Program-made: the position numbers and the translations under genes
Shown here: positions 52,101 to 62,320 of the stretch, piece after piece
Layout of the letters: each line of letters begins with the position of its first letter
How positions within the stretch are numbered: position 1 is the stretch's first letter
Assembly (NCBI RefSeq): GCF_020382885.2
Contig: NC_058495.1
Location: 1,526,127-1,590,126, forward strand
Direction: 5' to 3'
Length of the DNA: 64,000 nt
DNA from: Scatophagus argus
Taxonomy: Eukaryota; Chordata; Actinopteri; Scatophagidae
Notes under the pieces: model-generated
Database searches by the model: none
Told to the model about the DNA's origin: nothing
What the model saw: the letters and a program-made list of their open reading frames with translations, nothing else

Positions 52101-55100
52101 ACACTACAGTATGTACATCAATAAGTGAACGTATCACCATTGATACTGCCGTGATGTTTGATGCTCATTCTGCCTTCAGTTGAGTAAGTCCAGTATGTTG
52201 CTGGTTGAACCTGTTACATTCAGTTAAGTACAAAACTAGGCCTATATTGTACAGGCACATTTATTAAGCTGAACAGCTCAGCAGCTACCTATTTATGACA
52301 GAATTATCACATGATGTGTTAAGATCTTGAGAGCTGTTTATACAGAACTCCTCTGGCCTGAACCTCATTACCTTGTATACTGATAATGAAGTCGAGAAGA
52401 ACTAATGCAGTGGTGTTTACAGTGGTAAAGTTCAAAACACAGCGATATAGTTAAACCTGGGCCATCTTTTTGCAGAGCAGCTCCTTGGCTCTTTCATTTG
52501 AGTTGTAGGTCTGGATGCTGTAGTTGTGAACTGGCCTGGCTGCACACCGGTCCATCCTTAATACGGCAGTCTTTGGCTTACGTAACCGCTCACTTTCCTC
52601 TTGCACCTTTCTTATATTGTCCTGGAAAATATTCCTGACACATGAGTGGATCTGTTCATTAGTCGGGCTTTACTCAGAACGATTTAATCCTACACACCTG
52701 AATGAAGTCCTTGCACTGTTTGAACAGCAGCTGCTTCATGTACTCTCTGTTGTGAGTGTCGAGCGGCGTGCGTCTGTTCATCTGGACAGGCAGACAGGGA
52801 ATGTCCACCACAGTGTCTGCAACAACTTTTTGTTCCCTTTGCTTAGTGCCATACTCCTTGCTCATGCTGAGAATCATGTCAGTTGAGGGGAAGAGGTTGT
52901 ACTGCACCACATCCGTGAGTTGCTGTACTTTGCAAAGCTGGCTTAACCTAGGCAAAATATTTCTCAGAATTAAATAAACTCTGTTGTCATTTAGTAGACA
53001 TTTTATCCAAAACTATACATGGAGTCCCATGTACACTATATAGACAAAAGCATTGGGGCACCTGACCATTGCACCAGCAGGGACATTAATGAGACCTCAT
53101 TCTAAATATGCAGACAGCTTTCCAGCTATACCAGCTTGCACTCTTGTGGGAAGGCTTTCCACAAGATTTTGGAATGTTTCTGTGGGAATTTGTGCCCATT
53201 CATGGATGACAAGGCCCAGTACGCAATCTCTGTTTCAGTTCATCCCACAAAGGTATTGGATGGGGTTGAGGTCAGGACTCTGTGTGGGCCAGTCAAGTTC
53301 TCCCAGACCAAACTCATCCAACCATGTCTTTATGGAGCTTTGCTTTGTGCACTGGGGCACAGTCATGCTGGAATAGAAAAGGGCCTTTCCCAAACTGTTG
53401 CCACAAAGTTGGAAGCATAGCATTGTCCAAAATGTCTGGGTATGCTGAAGCATGAAGATTTCCCTTCACTGGAAGTAAGAGACCGAGCCTGACCCCTGAA
53501 GAAAAGCCCCATAAAAAGGTGCGTCTGGATACTTTTGTCTATATAGTGTATATATTGTGTCAACTTCCGGTATATTCATGAAAGAGTTTAGAGGATACAG
53601 TGTTGACTGGTTTTAGCTGCTCAACTAGAAATCATGCAACACAATTTATAGTGATAATATATCAGTGCTGTGAAAACAATTGATGATGAAGCTTTAAACA
53701 TAATAGCATGGTTTGTTGTGATGTAAAATATTCAAGGTTTTTAGTAAACATGCAAATCACAAATATGGTCCATATAAGGTTAGATATATGAAATTTTAAA
53801 CAATAATATAGCAGCAAACTTTTAAAGTGAGAACGAGGCTGTGCAGTAACAGAATCTTGATTCATGTTTGATCAGCACTACTTCATTTTACAGTTAGTGA
53901 ATTACAGTGAATTTTGTGAGCAGTGTGGTGCTTTAGTGCAATAGCTGGTGGCAGTAAATGTCATATTTTTAATTTTAAAAGGCATGGTCATTTCACTATA
54001 CCTTGACAAGGCTTGGAAGCAGGCTTGTGGGACCATGCCTCTAATGTAGACCAGAGGCTGGCTCATGATGGCCTCTAGCTGTTCAGACAAACAGATGGGA
54101 CTCAGACCCACATCTAATGAGTCATAGATGCGCGTCAAGAAACCCAGGTTTGAGTTGTAGAGGACTTTCACCTGCTCCTCCTCATTCCCACTTAGTCTGC
54201 AAAACATCACACAGATGGCAGAATTGTCAATACAATTTAAACACTCTGTACAAGCAGACAGCACAGCTGATAACTTAGCAAGGTTTGTTAGGGCAAGATA
54301 GGGTTCATTTGCTTACTTTGTAGGAACAGCCTCCCAGATTCTCTTCACTGCATTATTTTTCAACCCTTCAAGAACAAAGATGTGGGTCCTCTTATCTAGC
54401 ACGTGGAATCCTGTAACATAATCCAGGTCCTTGCTCTCATCATGCTTGAAATTCATTGTGTAATTTGACAGGGCTTTCTCAATGTTTTCCGGTGAGCGTG
54501 AGTCCAGGCGGAAAGCTGATGCATTGATCGTGAGGATCATGGACCTCAGCTTGGTCATCACAGCGAAGTTGTTGTAATCAAAGAGGTAGATGATGCGCCC
54601 AAAGCGACCATCACAGAACTCCAATTCACAACCTGCGCTCTTAATGTTGAGTGGACAAGCTATCTCAACCTTGACTTTGAGCTGAGAATTGGCCTCAATA
54701 TAATGGCCTTGTAGCATTGACTCACTGGTGCCTGCTCTGTCTGCTAACTTTTTGTTGCATGCACTTTGCTTCCTGTCCAACAGTGGAGGTGGAGGGCAGC
54801 ATTTGATTGGTAGGCGCACCTTGAGGTTTGTCTTCCCATGGAGCAGCTCAGAGAGGTTTAGACTTGCAATACCATGGGAGTTAGTGATCGTGCTTCCTGT
54901 TTTTTCCAACTTTCTGTCACGATCATGAACCTCTATCTCCAGAGGTGAACCAGAGAGGGTCTCGTTGAGCTCTTCAGGACTCATCAAGCCAGTCAGGATC
55001 ACGTTCACATCACTGAAGTAGATGTTGGTGCCATGCTTGTGATAGTGCGTTCTGTGCGTTCTCAAGCTATGAAATTTGTACTGACAGTATACAGGCACAC

Positions 55101-58100
55101 ATTTTTCCTGTGAAAATGAAAATTTAAAAATCAAGATCACTCCTTAATATCTAAGCTTGCAAATCAAATTTTGTCAACTCATAAAACCTAGGTAGTGAAT
55201 GAGGAGCAAACATGTTGAACATACACGTACAGCACAGGTCACATCTGAATTGTGACCTTGTTAATGAACAATAAGTTGGATGTAAGTCACACCTGTAGGA
55301 TGTGGAAAGGGACAGGGGATGAAGGCAGTGAAGTGGCTGACAAAATTCTGATGACCAGTGGATTAAGTGCAGCCTTGAGTTGTTCAGATATTAATGGTCT
55401 ATCCAGAGAGATGTTGCACATGACCTCAAATACACCAGATGAAAAGACTGGGAAGTGTTCAGTCAGTGTGGTCTCACCTGGAAGTCAGAAAAATAAGAGA
55501 CTGCAAAGTGTTAACTTGGTTAACATAGTGTTTGAAATTTTAAAATTTACAATCCTTGCTACAGACAGGGGCTCTAAGGATGACAGTAGGGTCTACCATG
55601 TTGGTCCAGACTGAACTATTTCAACAAATATTGGATAGATCTCCATGAGCTTTGGCAGAGATAAAGAGGGATTACTCCTAATGACTTTGGTTATCCCCTT
55701 ACTTTTTCTTGACTGTCAGTGACATTTTTAGCTTTGAGTGAAATGTTTTGATAACTGTTGGGATTTCCATGAAATTTAGCACAGACAGTTCCCGCAGGAT
55801 GAATTGTACTAGATTAGATTAGATTAGATTCAACTTTATTGTTATTTATTTATTTATTGTAACCTATGACTTTTCATCTAGCACCATCATCAGGTCAAAC
55901 TTTTAATTTGTCATATACTTTGATTTATGGTCCCATACCTGTAAAATCAATGATATTCTCATCAGGTGTCCTGTTTTGTGTCCTGTTTTTTTGTTTGTTT
56001 GTTTTGTTTTGGTTTGGTTTTTATTTTTGTTTTGTTTTGTTTTTTTGACTACTGATTAGAAAATGCTATCATTTTAACATGAAAAACTGAGATTCAGTTT
56101 CAATTCAATTCAGTTTATTTATAAAGCGCCAATTCACAACAAAAGTTATCTCATGACACTTTCCAATTAGAGCAGGTCTAGACCAAACTCTTTAATTAAA
56201 TTGTGAAATAGAGAGAGCCCAACATTCCCAACAAACAGATGATTATCATACACTGTTATGGCAGTACATTAATGTTAAAGAACCACTGTGACTCTATTTT
56301 ATAGTTTAATTAGTAAGTTAGTACTAACCCTTAAAACAAGTGATACCTAATTTAAAAAAACAACATCTTTGACCATCATATGACTATAATTTCGTTGCAT
56401 TTTGTCCCAAACCCCAAAACACAATGAAACATAAAGGGGTAATAAATTAAATCTGAGGGGTTGCACAGTGATTCATTTCCTGCTACACTTATAATGCATT
56501 TATTTTCTTCGCCTTTCCTTTCATCCATGCCTTTTTTTCAAGCGAATTATCAGATAAATTTACCACTTTGAGGCTGTAAAAATAGAATAAAGACAGTGGA
56601 CCCCAAGGTTGAAATGGGAAATATGATTAACAATAAAAGGGTTGCAAACAGAGATTTCTTTTCCCCAGACCAAAAGTTGGAAAACAGTGTTTCAGAGGTA
56701 GAGTGTATAAATTGAAAGTAGACTCACCTGCCAGCAAACAAATGGGACTGATTTCAATGGAGGCAATCCCATTCTTTGTAATACCCTCAAGGCTGAACGC
56801 AGTGGTTGTGGGTTTATTAAATCCTGTTTTGGTGAGCCAAGAGCCAAGTTACTGTTATATTATACTAAGAGTTATGAATAAAATAGAAATATCATAGCTC
56901 GCATGAAATTATATTAACATGAAATTATGTAAACATATGTAAATAGACACCAGCATCATTGTTCTCCATTATGATTCTGTAATTATTGATGTAAAAATTG
57001 TAGATTTACCTGTTTCTGAGCCCACACCTGAATTGGAATTAAACAGTATTTCACTTGTGTACTTTTGGGATGTATTTGACTTCCTCTCACATAAGGTTCT
57101 CAGTTTGCTTATCATAGCCTCGACACTACCTTTGCCGTGAACATATCAATATCGTTATATCATTTTACATGAAAACACACAATATGTTTGGGCATTTTGG
57201 GGCAAGTTGAAACTTTTGCTCACCACACATGTCTGTTGCATCTTCAGGCTGATCCTGTGGCAGTCTGAAGGTTTTCAGTCTGTCATAGCGGGCAAGGTTG
57301 GACAACTTATCTTTACTGTTCCATATCTGGAGCTTGATCTTCTTATGAGGAAGTAGACTGATCAACATGTCCCTGTTGACTCTCACACTGAAATTCTGGG
57401 TCCAACCAACCCATGTCTGATCTCCTTCGTGCCACGTTCTCAGAATCTGCCAGAAAATTCACACATTTGACTTTGTATTAGAGGCTTACTGTTCTAAATT
57501 TTAGTCAAGAGAAGGCTGTTTTGAAGCTCATCATTCCAGTTATGACAATAACAACCCCTGTGCAGTGATGGGTCATTTACTCTAACTCTAGACAGTGTAG
57601 GTGCTTTACTGTTGTTCATTAAGGATGTTCATGTATCGTTCATTCCATGGACCCACACACAGAAACATGCACACACACACAAACCACGTCACATCAGATT
57701 ACCTTAAACTCATCTTCTTTGTACATTTTTGCTACTGGCCCAAATGTTATTAGGTCCACTTTGACTGTCTCTGTATCACCTGGCAACTTATATTTAATAT
57801 GATAGCAGTTCTGAGGTTTAAGGGCTTTCATCAAACCAGTAGATGAATCTTTGACTGTTTTCTTGGCCTTTTCAGGAGCTTCAGGGACATCAACTTCTTC
57901 CCCTAAAAAGGGACAGATGTTTGTGGATGTGATCAAGGATGAAATTAATCAGTAATTTTTGTTTTTTACACTACACTTGTAGTAAATTTCATCGCAATAA
58001 TATCACCACATCAACTAGTCTTTAGTACGAACACTTCAGTGTTGTTGTGGAGCTCACGCTAATTGTTTACATGTTTTAGACTTACCTCTTGGGACAGCTA

Positions 58101-58290
58101 GGGCAATGTAAACTGTCCAAGTGACGTAATAGGAGCTGTCATCTCCGTGTGTTGTAATATCCTCATCTGAACCTGACCTATTTTCGACACCATGCTCCAT
58201 GGGATCCGTTTCAGGGACATCTGCTTGTCTTTTGTCCATAACTTCCTCTTTATCACGGACTGACTGTGAACAAAGACCTGTCTCTAACAT
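46139..58290 (-). CDS. cfap92: Cilia and flagella associated protein 92 (CFAP92/KIAA1257-like), 15 exons
   Basis: Poorly characterised cilium/flagellum-associated protein. Exons: 58086-58290, 57703-57902, 57224-57446, 57010-57129, 56728-56823, 55293-55477, 54317-55107, 54002-54196, 52698-52947, 52457-52621, 51332-51520, 50926-51076, 48054-48268, 46388-46545, 46139-46277; 3282 nt, 1093 aa, every junction in phase. The N-terminal half ([17 protein letters not shown], then [19 protein letters not shown] and [17 protein letters not shown]) resembles the DUF4550-type region I associate with KIAA1257. Exon 6 to 7 reads [20 protein letters not shown] then [20 protein letters not shown]. The large exon 7 carries [17 protein letters not shown]. 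The C-terminal third is basic, lacks clear domains and ends HQLSSLSAT. No transmembrane segment, consistent with a cytosolic or axonemal protein. The acceptor before exon 4 (57129) has a weak pyrimidine tract. A 6-nt microexon is possible at 50817-50822. The start at 58290 is the first in-frame ATG of the first recognised exon; upstream exons may exist. Identification rests on recalled family sequence plus synteny with acad9 and efcc1. Confidence 0.9.
46905..47228 (-). mobile_element. tRNA-derived SINE-like repeat, copy 4
   Basis: Same orientation and almost the same sequence as 34297-34662, without the far 5' head. Sits in the cfap92 intron between exons 13 and 14. Translating both copies in one frame gives products differing at only a few residues, so both look young. 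Confidence 0.85.
49012..49071 (-). mobile_element. Tc1/mariner-like end fragment
   Basis: About 60 bp, CACACTATATAGAAAAAAAG followed by CCTGACCATTACACCAACAG, cut off where the SINE-like copy at 49072 begins. Confidence 0.6.
49072..49425 (-). mobile_element. tRNA-derived SINE-like repeat, copy 5 (diverged)
   Basis: Same family as 34297-34662, with the ATCCATCAGGGTCACGGGG end and the CTAACCACTGCACCACCATG head (plus-strand spelling), but more substitutions. It directly follows a Tc1-like end at 49012-49071. In a cfap92 intron. Confidence 0.78.
49850..49988 (-). mobile_element. tRNA-derived SINE-like repeat, copy 6 (5' fragment)
   Basis: Contains AGTACCCGGAGAAAACCCAC, AACCTGCAAACTCCACATGG and GTGCTAACCACTGTA. 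Only the head half is present. In the same cfap92 intron as copy 5. Confidence 0.7.
50817..50822 (-). other. Candidate 6-nt microexon of cfap92
   Basis: On the minus strand a pyrimidine tract TTTTTTCTTTTCCAG is followed by TGAGAG and then the strong donor GTGAGT. It lies in the intron between exons 50926-51076 and 48054-48268. Six bases inserted at that phase-1 junction change Ala-Gly-Asp to Ala-Val-Arg-Gly-Asp and keep the frame. Seen in sequence; use is inferred. Confidence 0.4.
51788..51834. repeat. Short inverted repeat in a cfap92 intron
   Basis: GCCATCCATCATGGTAA (51788-51804) faces its reverse complement at 51818-51834 with one mismatch, around a 13-nt loop. Confidence 0.6.
53032..53550 (-). 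mobile_element. Tc1/mariner-like short element with both inverted ends
   Basis: Ends are TACACTATATAGACAAAAG and its exact reverse complement, flanked by TA, the Tc1/mariner target. The inside encodes on the minus strand only the transposase tail ([20 protein letters not shown], then [11 protein letters not shown]), so it is an internally deleted, non-autonomous copy. In the cfap92 intron between exons 8 and 9. Confidence 0.85.
56095..56260 (+). repeat. Dispersed repeat (AATTCAATTC family) in a cfap92 intron
   Basis: CAATTCAATTCAGTTTATTT followed by AAGCGCCAATTCACAACAAA and AGAGCAGGTCTAGACC, as in 37290. Confidence 0.6.
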
Positions 58291-58319
58291 GTTCGTAAAG
58301 CGGTCTGATTCCAAAGCAT

Positions 58320-60275
58320 GAAAACACAGTAAGAAATGAAATCAGTTTTTCTGCTAACATTTCATATGAAGTTCATAAAAATAAGAGCTAATTGTTTCAC
58401 CTTCCAACCACTTTTAATAATTCATACCTGTCCTATATAGCCGCTATTAAATAAGAAAATCTGTCAAAATACTGATGTGTTAATGCTTTGATACCCCAAA
58501 ACACAAGGTGTTTGGTATGGTAGCAGAGATACTAATTAAATCAGTTAATTTTAGTGAAAACTAAAGATACTTCAATTAATCCAATTCATTCAGAAATGAA
58601 TTTGACTTTAATGACCTCTTTCCCTATTAATTTGCATTTTTAACCAATTAATTTATTTTTATGTATTTATTTTATATAATTAATTGATTTAATTTAATTT
58701 AATCATAATGTTATTAATTAACATTAATTCTCGTTATGTAACAGTAATTGCACTGATGAGTTATAAATGTTGGGACTGGTTTACATGTGGAAATGAAAGG
58801 CAATTCAAGGGATTTCTATGAGTTTACAACATACTGGGGCAAATCTAATAGCTGAAATATCTCAATGTGATATAATACAGTATCTTCAGTGGTTTTACAT
58901 GGGTTCTATGCATTGATTAAGTCTTTAAAAAGTTTAAAAAATATAGTTTTACAAAATAACTGGCAGTTCAGATTTCATTTAAGATGCCTTCTTTGTCAAT
59001 AAGTTCCTTGATGGAAGTTTGATGGAAACATGCTGTACAATGTATTCAGTTTTATTGTGAGCGCAAAATGAGACTTTGACAGCACTTTTTGTATTTTCTC
59101 TTAGTTATAACCAGCACTGGTCGCGTGCTTTTCATCAATAATATAAGTTCGCAGATTCTGGAAAAATAATTAACGGTTTCCCCGTCAACTATATGTTTTG
59201 GTACTGACATCAGTAAGATAATAATCAAACAACGCAATGTTTTACTTTTTGTCTCTTGTGCGCTCACCTCAGCTCCTGTCAATCCTGATATGAAAACTCC
59301 GCATTTAACGCTGACGTCTGAAGTCCCACGAGTTCATTGTAAAATACAGGAGGTATTTTTTATTATTGTTGTGATTTTACTTTACCTGAACTATACGTTC
59401 CAGACCGCTAACTCGTTTAACTTCATAAAAAAGTGCAGATTTAAAGCGTTTAAGTGGTTTAATCTGTCACGCAAACTTCAGCCTTGCTATGTGATTTCTG
59501 TGAGCGCGACGCATCGCCATGACAACCACTGTGGTGAAGGAAGTGAGGTGTGTAACGTCCACACTCACGTGCACGGTTTGGACTACACACTACGAATTCT
59601 ACGCTATGAAAACAAAGGACTCGGATTTGTTTTCCTTGTAGTTCAGCTTAAAAATAGTTTGCACGTAAAATGAGGGCGTTAACACTATTAGCTTAAAAAA
59701 GCTTAAGGTTCTACTGTACTATAAGCCTGTGCATCAGCAGGCTAACTCACATGAAAATCAACCGCTATAAGAAGCCATGGCACGTGTGTGTAACTCCAAC
59801 TTAGCATCACACAAAGAATCTCATTCAGGATTCATGACATGAGACAAAGCTCGCCCCAAAAGTCATGTTTATATTTGGATAACATAGTTATCTGGGGGGG
59901 AAAAGACAAAACGTGCTATAAACATTCTTCACTTAAAAAAAAAAATCATTAGGCTATAGTTCTGTTCCATAGCCTGTTAGTCTCTTGGGCATCTCTTACC
60001 AAGGTCTAACTTAAGTACATGAAAAAAGTGTACACACCTGGTGGCAATTATAGCAAACGTCACTGAGACCGTTATGTGTGTGTTGCTGACTCTTGGTTTC
60101 TGGGACCCCTGGTTTTTTAGGGGGGGGCAGTGCTAAATTCAAATCTGCTCCGTCTTAACACACGCCTCATTTCAGCTCCGCAAACTCTGCTCAGAGAATT
60201 CTACTGAGGGGATGCACACGAAACACACGTAGGGCGATGTCAGGAGAAGAAACTAAGTGTTCGGTTTAAGGAAAT
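58320..60275. other. cfap92/efcc1 head-to-head intergenic region
   Basis: About 2 kb. AT-rich near cfap92 (58560-58740). A possible cfap92 5' exon ends at the donor-like GAG/GTGAGC at about 59265. The X-box is at 59513. A GGGGGGG run at about 60121 precedes efcc1. No protein-coding exon could be supported. Confidence 0.5.
59513..59526 (+). promoter_or_regulatory. RFX X-box candidate in the cfap92/efcc1 divergent promoter
   Basis: Reads ATCGCCATGACAAC, matching 13 of 14 positions of the RFX X-box consensus GTHNYYATRRNAAC; only the first G is A. It lies between cfap92 (minus) and efcc1 (plus). About 240 bp to its left is a sequence GAG/GTGAGC at about 59265, which could be the donor of a cfap92 5' untranslated exon. 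RFX factors switch on ciliary genes through such sites, so the location next to a CFAP gene supports it. Found by eye; occupancy is inferred. Confidence 0.6.
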
Positions 60276-60308
60276 ATGATGTTCGGTAAAAAACGATGGA
60301 TGCGATAG
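60276..60308 (+). other. Short upstream ORF overlapping the efcc1 start
   Basis: Two adjacent ATGs at 60276 and 60279 open a 10-codon frame ending TAG at 60306-60308. This overlaps the efcc1 ATG at 60296 in another frame. If transcribed it could lower efcc1 translation. Confidence 0.4.
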
Positions 60309-62320
60309 ATTGCACTGATCCATACAGCCGACCAGCGCGCAGGACACAATGGATAGTCAGCACTCTGGCGTATCACTACGGACTGGACCGGGGAGTGGAG
60401 AACGAAATAATAGTTTTGGCTACGGGATTAGATCAATACCTACAGGAGATTTTCCATCATATGGACTACCAAGGTAGGGAGAAAATCCCTGTGGAGGACT
60501 TTAATATCTTGTGTGAAGTTTTGGGACTGAACAAAGACTCGGAGGACACCGAATGTATCGGTATTTTAGATCATTTACCCAACGAGCTCACCTTCCGACA
60601 CTTCCACGCTAAACTGTGCGGATACTTCAGCACCAAGGCCGGGTGTCAGTACGAGAACGGCCGGCTGCTGGTCGGGAAGGACAGCGAGCATATAGAGACT
60701 CAGATCCGCCTGAGAAGCCCTCTGAGGCGGCGAGAGAAGCTGCTGTCTGTGGGTGTGAACCGTGGATCTTGTCCGTTCTTGGAGGGACGACACGCCTCCG
60801 GCTGCAGGCTCGGATACTGCACCAAAGAGTGTTATGAGGAGATCGTGGCGCTGGAGGAGGCAGAGGATCGCATATCCAAACTGGAAGACGAGAATGTGAG
60901 TTTGAGGGAGTTGATTGAGGACATGCGAGCCGCGCTTCAGAGCAGTGACGCCCGCTGTTTGGCACTGCAGGTGAGAGCGCTTGTAACGCAGGCTATGCGT
61001 AGTATATGTGCTAAGCAAGAGGGCTGATCACACAAACGTGTTTAGAATGTTTAGTAATAAATCAGTTGGATCATACAAAAATAGTGGCAGCAGGCAGCCA
61101 AAACCAGTCCTTGTTTCATGATACAGGATTGCTTATGCCCCCCCCCCCCCTCATCCACTTAATATTCCTACATAGGCCCCAAGACAAGCAATGCAACACC
61201 AAAAAGTTGTTATTAATGCCTTATAAATGATCTATAAAGCAGCAGTGAGTATATCTATTAGTTACACATTATTATATAGCCTCAGTGATTAATAAAAAAG
61301 TTCCTATAGAAGAATTTTGTTCTCTGCTGCCCTTTTAAAGAAGGCCAAATGGTCCGATAGTGTGTATGGGGGCTGAGCTAAACTTGAGAGGCAAAGCAAC
61401 TGTCTGCCTGGAGGAATTTAAACAGCAGCTACAGGGGCTGATGCATTAATTAAAGAGTTTGGTCTAGACCTGCTCTAATTGGAAAGTGTCATGAGATAAC
61501 TTTTGGTTTGAATTGGCGCTATATAAATAAACTGAACTGAATTAATTAGCATTCATTTCAATTCACAAACCTCTCACTTTGGAGAATGGCGCTGAAACCT
61601 GTGAACCTGTATTGATAATTTTATTTACAGAATCAGTGGTCTGTTAAAAGATGAGGAATCCAACATCCCTGAATAATGACATAATTGCTGACTTGAAGAG
61701 TATATACATATATATGTATAATAAAGACATTCCATCCAACTTAAATTCTTGATAGATGGAGATCCCAACATAACACCTGTTTAGTCTCATCTACCGGAAT
61801 GGGACTAAACAGGTGCAATATTGATTTTTGGGAATATCTTGATCTGGTCCCCTCCAGTCACCTGTTGCACTTTTGTTTAGGTAGGACTATGGAAAAGCCA
61901 CTCCAAACACAAACCAGAGGAAGGCTGTTTTGTTGCCCACCAGAAGCAAATTTCCCAGAGAAGTATGAGCAATACCAGCCTGAAAGGCAGCTCCTACACC
62001 AACCTGAAGGACCTGCAGAACATTATCCATGAGATAGAGCTGCTGGGGAGCTCCAGAGACCGACAGGTAGAGGAAGCCATGCTGTGTAATCAGAAACTGG
62101 AGCAGGAACTGTGGAGCTCTAAAGAGACTGTGGCTGCCCTGGAAGACTGTAACCAAGCCCTGAAGAGGGAGCAGGTGGGCTTGAGGAAGAAGGTGGAGGA
62201 AGCCAGGCAGGTGCTGCTCAGCAGCCTGGGTAAAGTGAAGGAACTGGAAACTATGGCTAGTCATGTCCCAGCGCTGCAGCGACACATCCTCCAGCTGGAA
62301 TCAGAACTCCTTTACCACAG
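60296..62320 (+). CDS. efcc1: EF-hand and coiled-coil domain-containing protein 1 (EFCC1/CCDC48), 5' part; gene continues off the window
   Basis: Two exons found: 60296-60970 (225 codons, donor CAG/GTGAGA) and 61944-62320 (acceptor TTGCCCACCAG, phase 0 in, phase 2 out at CACAG/GTAAAA). Starts [20 protein letters not shown]. Residues about 35-85 look like a degenerate EF-hand (helix, then [12 protein letters not shown], then helix); the loop lacks the canonical DxDxDG, so strong calcium binding is doubtful. A Cys-containing stretch ([19 protein letters not shown]) follows, then acidic heptad-rich coiled coil ([20 protein letters not shown]) that runs on through exon 2 ([35 protein letters not shown]). 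Exon 1 is GC-rich for this window. Function is not established; position next to cfap92 matches the human neighbourhood as I recall it. No further exon was recognised between 62321 and 64000, so the rest lies beyond the right edge. The exon 1 to exon 2 join fits in frame, but I cannot exclude a small exon between them. Confidence 0.88.
61465..61548 (-). repeat. Dispersed repeat fragment in efcc1 intron 1
   Basis: Reverse complement of the start of the 56095 repeat: TCTAGACCTGCTCTAATTGG, then GAATTGGCGCTATATAAATA. Confidence 0.6.

Noticed and set aside
55252..55614. 120-codon plus-strand frame
   Set aside because: Shadow of cfap92 exon 55293-55477 on the other strand.
59290..59673. 127-codon open frame on plus strand in the cfap92/efcc1 gap
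   Set aside because: No family resemblance, no splice context, and it overlaps the putative promoter and X-box; likely chance.
60575..61018. 147-codon minus-strand frame
   Set aside because: Antisense shadow of GC-rich efcc1 exon 1.
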